Origin: Candidatus Coatesiibacteriota bacterium
GTDB lineage: Bacteria > JAFGND01
Length of the DNA: 47,430 nt
Assembly: GCA_016927185.1 (NCBI GenBank)
Contig: JAFGND010000028.1
Span: 1-47,430, forward strand
Direction: 5' to 3'
Shown here: one piece after another, positions 1 through 7,885 of the stretch
Numbering within the stretch: position 1 is the first letter of the stretch
Layout: each line of letters starts with the position of its first letter
Notes under the pieces: generated by a model
Databases searched by the model: none
Told to the model about the DNA's origin: nothing
Seen by the model: only the letters and a program-made list of their open reading frames with translations
Program-made: the position numbers and the translations under genes

Positions 1-340
1 AAATATTCCGGTCTGTCTGAAATCTCCATTTAAGAGTTCCATCAGAGCAGTTTATTGCATAAAGATAATAATCCTCACTCCCAATATAAACAACTCCATC
101 TGAGACACAAGAAGAAGAATGACCTCCACCTGTTTTATATCTCCATTTAAGAATTCCATCTGAGCTATTTATCGCATAAAGATAAGTATCATGACTTCCA
201 ACATAAACAACTCCATCTGAAACGCAAGGGGAAGAGCTAACGAGATCACCTGTCTGATACTTCCATATCAAATCCCCAGGTGCTGAAAAAAGCAGACTAG
301 ATAATAATAACAGAATTATGATAATTATCAGGTTTCTCAT
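1..340 (-). CDS. Secreted PQQ-like beta-propeller protein, 5' part only
   Basis: The gene starts at ATG 340-338 behind a strong ribosome site (AAGGAGG) and runs off the left edge, so only about 113 residues are visible. It begins with a signal peptide (hydrophobic run to about residue 19, cleavage near FSAP) followed by PGDLIWKYQTG. Then come near-identical 39-residue blades of the form SDGVVYVGS..YLYAIN..DG.LKW, which is the PQQ-type propeller repeat. The blades are so similar that the DNA repeats with a 117-nt period (matching stretches begin at 24 and 141). It is a paralogue of the complete gene at 46043-47353, which shares the PGDL(I/L)WK start. Family knowledge says such proteins are extracytoplasmic; the ligand is unknown. 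Whether it carries the C-terminal sorting tail of its paralogue cannot be seen. Confidence 0.85.
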   Translation of the reverse strand, partial: MRNLIIIIILLLLSSLLFSAPGDLIWKYQTGDLVSSSPCVSDGVVYVGSHDTYLYAINSSDGILKWRYKTGGGHSSSCVSDGVVYIGSEDYYLYAINCSDGTLKWRFQTDRNI

Positions 341-387
341 AATAGCCTCCTTACTATAATCATGGTCTTTCCTTTCATATATATATC

Positions 388-416
388 ACATAAAAATTGA
401 CAAGATTTAATGTCAA
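388..416 (-). promoter_or_regulatory. Promoter of the left-edge propeller gene, overlapping a palindrome
   Basis: On the minus strand a perfect -35 TTGACA (416-411) is followed after 17 nt by TTATGT (393-388), about 48 nt before the start codon. The -35 is one arm of an inverted repeat TTGACA-N8-TGTCAA at 397-416. A regulator or a second, plus-facing -35 could use the same bases. No transcript data are available. Confidence 0.5.
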
Positions 417-577
417 GGAATTTAATCTAGCCCCCAGACATTATGGACTGACTTATGAGGAAGTAATATTAATGGAAGTATTTGGAGTGGAAATAGAATA
501 TCTGGAACTTAAGGGAGTAAAAGTTATTTCCACGATTGTATGAAAGCGAATTCGCACAAGGCTAAGAGCGTGGTTTC

Positions 578-1134
578 ATGATAACACTATATAGAGATAT
601 GTTCAGAAAAGAGTATGAAATAGCAAGACAATTATTTATTCAGAACGTAAGTTCATGGTATTAAATTACTTATCAAGACTGAAAGGAGGTGAGAAGATAT
701 CTTATGAAAAGTTTGCCAAAGAGATTAATGTTGACAGGAAGACCTTAATGAAATGGGGTAAAAGATACAATGAACAAGGTCTGTCTGGTCTTGAGGACAA
801 ATCAAGAAGACCAAAGACCAGTCCCTTCAAGACATGCAAGGCTATTTAAGATAAAGTAATAGAGTTAAGGAAAAATACAGGTTTTTCTTCCAGGAGATTG
901 AAGATGGAGTTTGAATTAGTATAGGTCATAATACTATAAACAGGATATTAAAGGACAATAATCTTATAGATAAACAAAGGAAAAAGAAGATCAAAAACAA
1001 GAATAACTTGAGGGAAATAAAAGAGAAGTTGAATGCATTTGAAATGATACAGATAGATATCAAGTATCTCAGGGAAAACAGATATCTTGACATAGAAATC
1101 AGTTACAAATTCACAAGCCAATATGCTATTTAAC
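578..1134 (+). pseudogene. Degraded IS481-type transposase
   Basis: Three pieces of one transposase can be read in different frames. At 578-664 it begins MITLYRDMFRKEYEIARQLF. At 655-849 there is a helix-turn-helix (KISYEKFAKEINVDRKTLMKW) followed by GLSGLEDKSRRPK; a TAA stop at 847 interrupts it, but the same frame continues to a TAG near 919 (IELRKNTGFSSRRLK). After a further shift the frame to 1134 reads GHNTINRILKDNNLI and then MIQIDIKYL, the region of the first catalytic Asp of the DDE integrase core. The rest of the catalytic core is gone and the remnant runs into the start of the acyltransferase gene at 1123. At least two frameshifts and a stop make it non-functional. The stretch 427-543 before it is an open 38-codon run of unknown origin, possibly another relic. 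No terminal inverted repeats were recognised. Confidence 0.8.
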
Positions 1135-2574
1135 TCAGTAGAGTATTTTGTTTTCCTTGCATTAGTCATACCACTCTATTTCATTATTCCTTATAGATAT
1201 AGATGGATCTTTCTGCTTATCGCATCATATTTCTTCTACATGAGATGGAGATGGGAATATATATTCCTTATAATAATCTCAACTTTGATTGATTTCATTG
1301 CTGGCATGAATATTGTTAAATCATCTCCTAAGGGTAAAAAAAGATGGCTTATAGTAAGTATTATCTCTAATTTGTCTTTATTATTCTTCTTCAAGTATTT
1401 CAATCTTTTTAACAGGACTTTTGCCTATTTTTTCAATCTTTTAAAGATTGATTATCCTGTTCCTGATCTGGATATTCTTCTTCCAGTAGGCATAAGTTTC
1501 TATACTTTTCAATCGCTAAGTTATACAATTGACATCTACAAGGGAAAACTTGAACCAACAAGGCATCTCGGGAAATTCATGCTTTTTATTTCCTTTTTCC
1601 CGCAGCTTGTAGCAGGTCCAATTGAAAGAGCAAAAAGTCTGCTCCCACAATTGAGTGAGAGGAGAAATTTTGATTACAACAGGTTTGCTCATGGATCTAT
1701 GCTTATTCTCTGGGGTTTATTCAAGAAAGTAGTTATTGCAGATAATGCAGCGAAATATGTTGATATGGTGTATGCAAATCCTTCCAATTTCTCGGGTTAT
1801 GCGGGAATAATTGCAACTTATTGTTTTGCAATTCAAGCATATGGTGATTTTTCAGGTTACAGTGATATTGCGATAGGATCAGCAGAAATTCTTGGAGTCA
1901 AGCTTATGCAAAATTTCAGGCGACCTTATTTTGCAAGAACATTTGCTGAAATCTGGGAAAGATGGCATATTTCCTTATCTACCTGGCTAAGGGATTACTT
2001 ATATTTTTCACTAGGGGGCAGCAAGAAAGGAAACTTAAGAACTGTTATCAATATTTTCATTACCATGTTCCTTGGTGGTATATGGCATGGAGCCAACTGG
2101 ACTTTTGTTTTATGGGGGCTAATGGTTGGCTTATTAATAGTTTTATCAAGAATTACTGAAGAATACAGAAACGCACTTTTTGCAAAAATGAATTTTCCAG
2201 ACTCCATAAGAAAAGTAATTCAGATAATAATCACTTTTCATCTATTCTGTTTCACATTGGTTTTCTTCAGATCAGAATCTTTTACTAAACTTGGTTATAT
2301 GTTCAAGCAAATACTCACAATGGCTTCGGGATTGAATTACAAGATAGGATCCTATATATTATATACTGATACTGAGCTTTTATTCTTGTTTATTTCATTG
2401 CTGATTTTATTCATTGTTCAGATTATTCAAGAATACCAGAACAGTAACGGTCTGGATTTCATGTATAAATGGTTTCCAAGACCTGTTAGATGGATTTTCT
2501 ACTATGCTATCATACTTCTGATAGCAATATATGGTGTTGATGGAAGTAAGGCATTTATTTATTTTCAGTTTTAA
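1123..2574 (+). CDS. MBOAT-family O-acyltransferase (AlgI/DltB type)
   Basis: A 483-residue polytopic membrane protein with the usual start MLFNSVEYFVFLAL and about ten hydrophobic segments. Family motifs include LLPVGISFYTFQSLSYTID, FFPQLVAGPIERA, the RRPYFARTFAEIWERWHISLS block and GGIWHGANW, whose His322 is the invariant MBOAT histidine. Relatives (alginate AlgI, PatA, DltB) move acetyl or other acyl groups across the membrane onto cell-surface polymers. The SGNH-like gene starts 2 nt after its stop, the classic AlgI/AlgJ-type pairing. The start codon has no Shine-Dalgarno sequence and the bases just upstream belong to the transposase remnant, so the native leader has probably been replaced. 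The substrate polymer is unknown; no polysaccharide synthesis genes lie in the window. Confidence 0.93.
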   Translation: MLFNSVEYFVFLALVIPLYFIIPYRYRWIFLLIASYFFYMRWRWEYIFLIIISTLIDFIAGMNIVKSSPKGKKRWLIVSIISNLSLLFFFKYFNLFNRTFAYFFNLLKIDYPVPDLDILLPVGISFYTFQSLSYTIDIYKGKLEPTRHLGKFMLFISFFPQLVAGPIERAKSLLPQLSERRNFDYNRFAHGSMLILWGLFKKVVIADNAAKYVDMVYANPSNFSGYAGIIATYCFAIQAYGDFSGYSDIAIGSAEILGVKLMQNFRRPYFARTFAEIWERWHISLSTWLRDYLYFSLGGSKKGNLRTVINIFITMFLGGIWHGANWTFVLWGLMVGLLIVLSRITEEYRNALFAKMNFPDSIRKVIQIIITFHLFCFTLVFFRSESFTKLGYMFKQILTMASGLNYKIGSYILYTDTELLFLFISLLILFIVQIIQEYQNSNGLDFMYKWFPRPVRWIFYYAIILLIAIYGVDGSKAFIYFQF

Positions 2575-2576
2575 GT

Positions 2577-3551
2577 ATGTATAAGAAATTAATATTGTAC
2601 CTGATAATAGCTCTTTCATTGATTGTAATACTTGATAGAGTTATTTTCAAACTGGTATATATTCCAGAGACACAGGATACCTATACTTCATTTCCTGCCA
2701 TTCAGCTTCTAGACAGACCAGTTCCAAGTAATATATGGGCAATAGGAGCATCCCATATTGGTTTTGGACTGGATACAGATGAATTCGAAAAATCATCTGG
2801 CTTGACGCTTTTAAATGCACAAGCACCTGGAAGATCCTATGAAAGCAATGTTTATTTCACATATGAACTTCTGGGAAAAATAAGAAAACCTAAACTCATT
2901 TTACTTGACGTTGCATGGATGGCTTTTCAGGTCAATCCAGAAATCAAGGTACATGCAGTAGATTTCCAGCATATCTCCCTGAAAAATAAGCTGAGATATC
3001 TTATATTTCATTTTCCATCATCCCTCAAGTATCTTTCCAAACTCTATTCTTACAGATATAATACTGTCTTCTATAAATCAAAGGAAAAAGCTATAAAAGA
3101 AGCAATAGCAGATAAGAAATTCGATATATACACTGAAAGAGGATTTGTCAGATCCTCAAGGGTAATGGATACTGATGTATTAAGAAAAAGCCTGGATAGA
3201 TTCGACAGGGAATATAACAAGGGGAAATATACTGAGGATAAAGCCAAGATAGATGCTTGTATAAAAATTATCGAGATAGCTAGAAAGGAAGACATTCCTG
3301 TAGTGATAATAGAATTACCTGAATATTATAAACTTAAGGAAAAGCAGCAAAGAGAATTATATGACAAGCGTCTGGAAATAATCAGAAAAAAATATAATGT
3401 AGAATACCTTAATTTCAACATAAGTGATAATCCCATAACAAGAGAAATGAAGTACTTCAGGGATGCTGATCATCTGAATGGAGTTGGAGCAAGGGAATGG
3501 ACAAGGGAATTTTGTAAAACCTTAAGAAAAAAGGGAATAATCAAGGAGTGA
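2577..3551 (+). CDS. Membrane-anchored SGNH/AlgJ-like acyltransferase partner
   Basis: A 324-residue protein with one N-terminal membrane anchor (residues about 5-22) and a periplasmic SGNH-like domain. WAIGASHIGFGLD carries the expected nucleophile Ser59 (GxS block I), and DADHLNGVG near the C-terminus supplies the Asp296-x-x-His299 pair (block V). ILLDVAWMAF resembles the central strand of this fold. In AlgI-AlgJ/AlgX and PatA-PatB systems such a protein takes the acyl group delivered by the MBOAT channel and passes it to the glycan. Its position 2 nt after the MBOAT gene and 1 nt before the next gene supports one operon. Assignment as acetyl transferase rather than esterase comes from context. 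Sequence divergence means the family call rests mainly on the two motifs. Confidence 0.75.
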   Translation: MYKKLILYLIIALSLIVILDRVIFKLVYIPETQDTYTSFPAIQLLDRPVPSNIWAIGASHIGFGLDTDEFEKSSGLTLLNAQAPGRSYESNVYFTYELLGKIRKPKLILLDVAWMAFQVNPEIKVHAVDFQHISLKNKLRYLIFHFPSSLKYLSKLYSYRYNTVFYKSKEKAIKEAIADKKFDIYTERGFVRSSRVMDTDVLRKSLDRFDREYNKGKYTEDKAKIDACIKIIEIARKEDIPVVIIELPEYYKLKEKQQRELYDKRLEIIRKKYNVEYLNFNISDNPITREMKYFRDADHLNGVGAREWTREFCKTLRKKGIIKE

Positions 3552-3552
3552 T

Positions 3553-6264
3553 ATGAAAATCTTTCTAGTGATTTGTTTATGTTTCTGTATGCTGTCAGGG
3601 GAAGATTTTTTCCCGGATAAAGAACAAACTTATATCGATAGTTGCTTGTCTTATCTTAATCTAAATAGAAGAGATCTGGAATTCGATAAGTTAAGAGGAT
3701 ATACCGGGCTTTATCTTTTACCTGATGTTAAACTAATGATGGATAAACCTCTAACGATGGCTAGCTTCACATTGAATACAAGAGAAGTATTACTGAAAAA
3801 CAAGAACAAGCCAGTTGATTTGCTTTGGTATAATGCAAGACTTCTTGGCAGGGAAAAGGAAATAAAGGAAATAATAGAGAATCTAAGGAAGGAGACAAGA
3901 GATTTCAAATTAGCTTCATTGAGCATAGATTCCCCATCTTTGTACTTCAATTTATCTCAGTATGTCAATTCCCTAATCATTGTAAATAACAACAGGGAAA
4001 AAGCACTTTCAGGTTTGTCTCTTCAGGAGAAGAAGGATTTATATCGCTCATCTGTTATTTTCTGGGCAGATGAGGGGGATAAAACAGTTAAAGATGAACT
4101 AAAAGAACTGAAGATTGATGAACCAAAAGACTCAACTATTATTTACCAGAAGAATATGTGGAAGAAAGTTAATCTGGATCTATTGATAGCAGCTGGAATT
4201 TATCTGGCAGAGGAAACCTATAAATTCAATGAAAAAATAAAAGAAATAAGGATAAAAAACAACTTCAAGCAGCAGGAAATAGTATCTCCTGTTGGCAAAA
4301 TACTGATCTCAGGAAAATCAGACGATAATATCAAGGGAGATTATTGCTTGATTGTTGATTTTTCTGGGAATGATAACTATTCTCTAAAATCAACATCCAT
4401 AGAGCCATGGACAAACTCGCTTCAAGTAATAATAGACCTTGATGGAAATGACATGTACGATGGAAAAGGATTCTCATCTCTTGGAGGTTCTCTTCTTGGT
4501 TATAGTATTCTTATAGATAATAGTGGGGACGACAAATATATTGCAGAAGAAAACAGTCTTGGTTCAACAGTTTTTGGATTAGCAATACTGCATGATTTAA
4601 ATGGCAACGACATTTACAGAGGTTCATATAACAGCCAGGGATGCGCAACATTCGGTATCGGAATGCTGGTGGATGAAAAAGGCAATGATATTTATAGAAT
4701 AGACAGGTGGGGACAGGGATTTGGTGGAACTTATGGTGCAGGTTTGTTGCTTGATTCAGGAGGAAATGATAATTATTACGCTGGTGGAAAAACCCTTCAT
4801 CTTCCACTTCGTCCAACACAGTATCAGAGCTTTGCCCAGGGTTTCGGAATGGGTTTGAGGGATCATACTCCCGGAGGCATCGGTCAGTTATGGGATCTTT
4901 CCGGAAATGATCTGTACTATACTGAAATCTATGGGCAGGGTTGCTCATACTGGTATAGCCTTGGAGTACTAGGCGATCTTGATGGAGATGATACATATAA
5001 TCTTGCCCAATACGGTCAGGGTGCCGGTATACATTTAAGTGCAGGAGTTTTTTATGATGAAAAGGGCAATGATCATTACTTCTCGAGATGGGGACCTGGA
5101 CAGGGAGATGCCCACGATTTTGCTGTAGGACTGATGTGGGACAGATCAGGAGATGATATGCACCAGATATCAGGTGGATTGGGAAGGGCATTAACTAATT
5201 CAGTTGGCATATTCATAGATTCTGAAGGAAATGATATTTATAGCTGCTATGAACCAATAAGTCTTGGTACTGCTACCTGGGCAAGAGGTTTTGGTGGGGT
5301 GGGAATATTCCTGGATCTTGATGGTGACGACAATTATCCAAGGGAATACAAATCTGCTAACAATAATATATGGTTTAATGGTATGCATGCTATTGGATTG
5401 GATAGAAAGGCACTTGAAAAATCTACCCCTCAATTCAAGATGAAGGAGCTTGAAAAAGCAGATATAGACAGCCTAAAGGATAAGGCAAAAATCAAGAGGT
5501 TGTTTGAAATAGGAAGTGAATGGCAGGTAGGTGATAATGTCGACAGAGTAGATGCTGCAAGAAAAATGCTTACAACCTTGGGGAAACCAATGATAGAATA
5601 TCTATATACAGAAAGAATAAAAACATTTGATGGACTTGAACTGAGATGTCTTGAAGTTATTGGTTCAGAGCATAAGGGAGATGTATTACCAATACTAATC
5701 AAGAACATTGATTCAGATAATGATACAATTCAATTTGCATCCATCTATGTAATGGGGGAAGTAGCTGATTCAGGGACTATCAATATTCTGCTTAACAGGA
5801 TGCAAGGATTTTCAACCAGACTGAAAAGCATCTCTATTATTACTATTGGTAAAATAATAACTAACGATAAAGGTGGGAAGTTGAAGGAAATTGCAGGTCC
5901 TAACCTGATACCATTTCTTGAAGACAAGGAATTGTATATAAGAGTAAATACTGCAATGGTACTGGGACAGATTAATTATGATAAGGCATTCCCTGAGTTA
6001 CTTAAAAGACTGGAGGATATTGAATTACCTGCAAGGCAAGCTGCAGGAAGCTCAATCAAGGATATGGCAGCTAATAACTTACAGGAAGTTGAAAAATTCC
6101 TGGCTGGTAATGCAAGCAAAAAGGCAAAACAGGAATTATTAATCTGGCTTGCAAAACTTTACAAGGAAACCAAGGATAAGGTCCTTGCAGAGAAACTCTT
6201 CTTTATTATTAAAACACACAAAGGTGGTTTAATTGCCAATTTTATAGAAGATATTATGCACTAA
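3553..6264 (+). CDS. Large secreted protein: twelve DxxGNDxY repeats plus C-terminal HEAT repeats
   Basis: A 903-residue protein with a short signal peptide (MKIFLVICLCFCMLSG) and a strong ribosome site (AAGGAG) overlapping the end of the previous gene. Residues about 267-596 hold twelve repeats built on D-x-x-G-(N/D)-D-x-Y (for example VDFSGNDNY, LDSGGNDNY, LDLDGDDNY), spaced about 25-35 residues apart. Glycine-rich stretches such as GQGFGGTYGAGLLLD lie between them. The pattern recalls calcium-binding RTX-type turns, although the spacing is longer than the 9-residue RTX nonamer. Residues about 680-890 are helical HEAT/PBS-lyase-like repeats (YVMGEVADSG, AMVLGQINYDKAFPELLKRL). It is the third gene of the acyltransferase operon, so it may be a surface scaffold or the acylated partner. 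The function is not known. Confidence 0.85.
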   Translation: MKIFLVICLCFCMLSGEDFFPDKEQTYIDSCLSYLNLNRRDLEFDKLRGYTGLYLLPDVKLMMDKPLTMASFTLNTREVLLKNKNKPVDLLWYNARLLGREKEIKEIIENLRKETRDFKLASLSIDSPSLYFNLSQYVNSLIIVNNNREKALSGLSLQEKKDLYRSSVIFWADEGDKTVKDELKELKIDEPKDSTIIYQKNMWKKVNLDLLIAAGIYLAEETYKFNEKIKEIRIKNNFKQQEIVSPVGKILISGKSDDNIKGDYCLIVDFSGNDNYSLKSTSIEPWTNSLQVIIDLDGNDMYDGKGFSSLGGSLLGYSILIDNSGDDKYIAEENSLGSTVFGLAILHDLNGNDIYRGSYNSQGCATFGIGMLVDEKGNDIYRIDRWGQGFGGTYGAGLLLDSGGNDNYYAGGKTLHLPLRPTQYQSFAQGFGMGLRDHTPGGIGQLWDLSGNDLYYTEIYGQGCSYWYSLGVLGDLDGDDTYNLAQYGQGAGIHLSAGVFYDEKGNDHYFSRWGPGQGDAHDFAVGLMWDRSGDDMHQISGGLGRALTNSVGIFIDSEGNDIYSCYEPISLGTATWARGFGGVGIFLDLDGDDNYPREYKSANNNIWFNGMHAIGLDRKALEKSTPQFKMKELEKADIDSLKDKAKIKRLFEIGSEWQVGDNVDRVDAARKMLTTLGKPMIEYLYTERIKTFDGLELRCLEVIGSEHKGDVLPILIKNIDSDNDTIQFASIYVMGEVADSGTINILLNRMQGFSTRLKSISIITIGKIITNDKGGKLKEIAGPNLIPFLEDKELYIRVNTAMVLGQINYDKAFPELLKRLEDIELPARQAAGSSIKDMAANNLQEVEKFLAGNASKKAKQELLIWLAKLYKETKDKVLAEKLFFIIKTHKGGLIANFIEDIMH

Positions 6265-7352
6265 CCGGTGTATTCCTCATCCTGCATAATATTATTCAAT
6301 ACCCAGTCAAAATCACCTTTTGTGACTATTGTATCACAATATTCGCATTTCCCTGCCTGATTAACATTCACTGGTGCTCCACAATTAGGACATTTGTCCA
6401 TTGATATTGTTTCAGGTCCCTTGCTTTTCAAACCAGATTTCCTTATGAATGTCCAGTATTCACTGAAGGTTCTAGCTGTATTCTTGTCTCCAGATATTAT
6501 CTGATTAGTCGTTTCGTCTATCTCATAGTCTATCATCTGTGCTCTTATTCTTGTTGTAATACTATCATAGTATTTATCAAGTTCCACTTTTACTATTTCT
6601 ACATTAGCAATTATTATATCTTCCAGGACATTCCTTATCCTTTTTGTCGTGTACTCATCCATCTGAGATTGATGCCTGTTAAATATCGCATCAGATTCAT
6701 AAGGTCTTGCAAGCTCCCACTTCTTCTGGGTCCATGCCTGCTGGACTTTCAAGAAAATTGTCTGAACTTTATCCTTGAACACTGATTCGCTGAATGCAGG
6801 ATCAGCTGCCTTAAGCTCTTTTATTTTCTCTTTCAATTCAGCATCATATACAGTCGACATGTCAGTACCATATTCCATGCCTGAGGAATCCATTGTAGAT
6901 TCATATTTAGGTTGAGTTGAAGATGCCCCTCCTTTTGATCTGGATTTAATAATTGAAATTACTACTATCAGAAATATTATAATGAATATTACTCCGAATA
7001 TCATAGAACCAATTCCACCACAACAAACCCCAGCACCTCCTCCAGATGATGAGGGAGAACTGCTATATGTACGAGATGGGCTGCTTGATGAACTCCTGTT
7101 GCTAGATGAAGAAGAACTTCGGGATGGACTTGATGATCTGCTTGGGCTGCTATATCTCTGCCCTCCTCCAACACGTGAAATGCTGTTCTTGAATGAAAAA
7201 GAGCTTTTTGAGGAAGGCTTTGTAAAAGATTTGGAAGGACTCTTATAATTTTGCCCTCCACCGACTCTTGCTGAAGAATCCTCTGGATAAAAAATCATCA
7301 TGAAACTCAGTATGAAAGCCAAAGTTAATAATTGCTTGAAATGCTTTTTCAT
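6261..7352 (-). CDS. Tim44-like domain membrane protein with C-terminal zinc ribbon
   Basis: A 363-residue protein with a signal sequence, two RVGGGQ motifs, a long Ser/Arg/Pro-rich low-complexity stretch (residues about 35-105), a glycine/cysteine-rich turn, and a strong transmembrane helix (GSMIFGVIFIIIFLIVVISII). The soluble part (residues about 165-320) resembles the Tim44/MRPL45 fold: VQTIFLKVQQAWTQKKWELARPYESDAIF is the family's opening helix pair. The protein ends with a zinc ribbon, CPNCGAP...CEYC. Such bacterial Tim44-like proteins are membrane-associated and poorly characterised. Its ribosome site is AAGGAGG, and it lies 10 nt downstream of the YkgJ-like gene, probably in one transcript. 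Its TAG stop overlaps the TAA stop of the convergent repeat-protein gene. Confidence 0.85.
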   Translation of the reverse strand: MKKHFKQLLTLAFILSFMMIFYPEDSSARVGGGQNYKSPSKSFTKPSSKSSFSFKNSISRVGGGQRYSSPSRSSSPSRSSSSSSNRSSSSSPSRTYSSSPSSSGGGAGVCCGGIGSMIFGVIFIIIFLIVVISIIKSRSKGGASSTQPKYESTMDSSGMEYGTDMSTVYDAELKEKIKELKAADPAFSESVFKDKVQTIFLKVQQAWTQKKWELARPYESDAIFNRHQSQMDEYTTKRIRNVLEDIIIANVEIVKVELDKYYDSITTRIRAQMIDYEIDETTNQIISGDKNTARTFSEYWTFIRKSGLKSKGPETISMDKCPNCGAPVNVNQAGKCEYCDTIVTKGDFDWVLNNIMQDEEYTG

Positions 7353-7362
7353 AAGTCCTCCT

Positions 7363-7776
7363 TCATATAGCTGCTTTTATAACTTCAGTTATTATTGCCT
7401 CAATTTCCTCTTTGGAATATAATTTACCCTTACCAAATCCTGGACACAGTTCCAGAAGTTTTTTTATACCATTTTCCTCTTTCATGAATTCAGGCCAGAA
7501 GGGAAATGATCTGCACTGTAATGGTCTGACTTCATATATAGAGCACTTGTTTTCAACAAAAAACGGACAGTTTCCATCATCTTCATTTTTCAGGCACTTT
7601 TTATTGAAATATTCAGGATCAGTTGTTACATATTTCCGTCTAAATTTAAATAGAGGTAAACTTAGATGTTTTGCAATGCTTTTTTCGTCTATTGCAGTAA
7701 TATAGACCATTCCATCTTCCACTCTGCAGCAAGCACCACATTGAATACATCTAAAACGCAATTTCCTGAAAGACAT
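7363..7776 (-). CDS. YkgJ-family cysteine-cluster protein (putative metal/Fe-S binding)
   Basis: A 137-residue protein starting at ATG 7776 (MSFRKLRFRCIQCGACC). The CxxCxxCC motif (Cys10, 13, 16, 17) and the later CPFFVENKCSIYEVRPLQCRSFPFWP block are diagnostic of the YkgJ/UPF0153 family, which is thought to bind zinc or an iron-sulfur cluster. The molecular role is unknown. The frame stays open upstream to 8070, but that part overlaps the divergent lipoprotein gene and lacks family similarity, so the internal start is preferred. No Shine-Dalgarno sequence precedes it. It is the first gene of a two-gene minus-strand unit with the Tim44-like protein. Confidence 0.85.
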   Translation of the reverse strand: MSFRKLRFRCIQCGACCRVEDGMVYITAIDEKSIAKHLSLPLFKFRRKYVTTDPEYFNKKCLKNEDDGNCPFFVENKCSIYEVRPLQCRSFPFWPEFMKEENGIKKLLELCPGFGKGKLYSKEEIEAIITEVIKAAI

Positions 7777-7806
7777 TATTGAAGTAGTTTTAATAAAGCT
7801 TATAAT

Positions 7807-7836
7807 TTGACAAGTTTTTTTTATATTGACATCATG
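7807..7836 (+). promoter_or_regulatory. Probable promoter of the lipoprotein gene
   Basis: TTGACA at 7807-7812 lies about 75 nt before the start codon and is followed by a T-rich spacer. A second TTGACA occurs at 7826-7831, giving a 19-nt direct repeat. No good -10 hexamer stands at 17 nt (CATCAT or ATCATG are the candidates), so the exact start site is uncertain. Confidence 0.3.
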
Positions 7837-7885
7837 AACAAAACTATAAACCAAGACTAGTAAACAAAACGAAGAGGAGTAGGAA

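Noticed and set aside
1-260. CRISPR-like regular repeats at the left edge
   Set aside because: The 117-nt period equals 39 codons and is coding repetition of propeller blades; there are no short repeats with unique spacers anywhere in the window.
4511-5191. 226-codon open frame on the minus strand inside the repeat protein gene
   Set aside because: It is antisense to the Gly/Asp-rich repeats, whose biased codons avoid stops on the other strand; it has no ribosome site or family similarity.
6982-7261. Open frames on both strands across the Ser-rich region of the Tim44-like gene
   Set aside because: They are shadows of the low-complexity Ser/Pro/Arg coding stretch.
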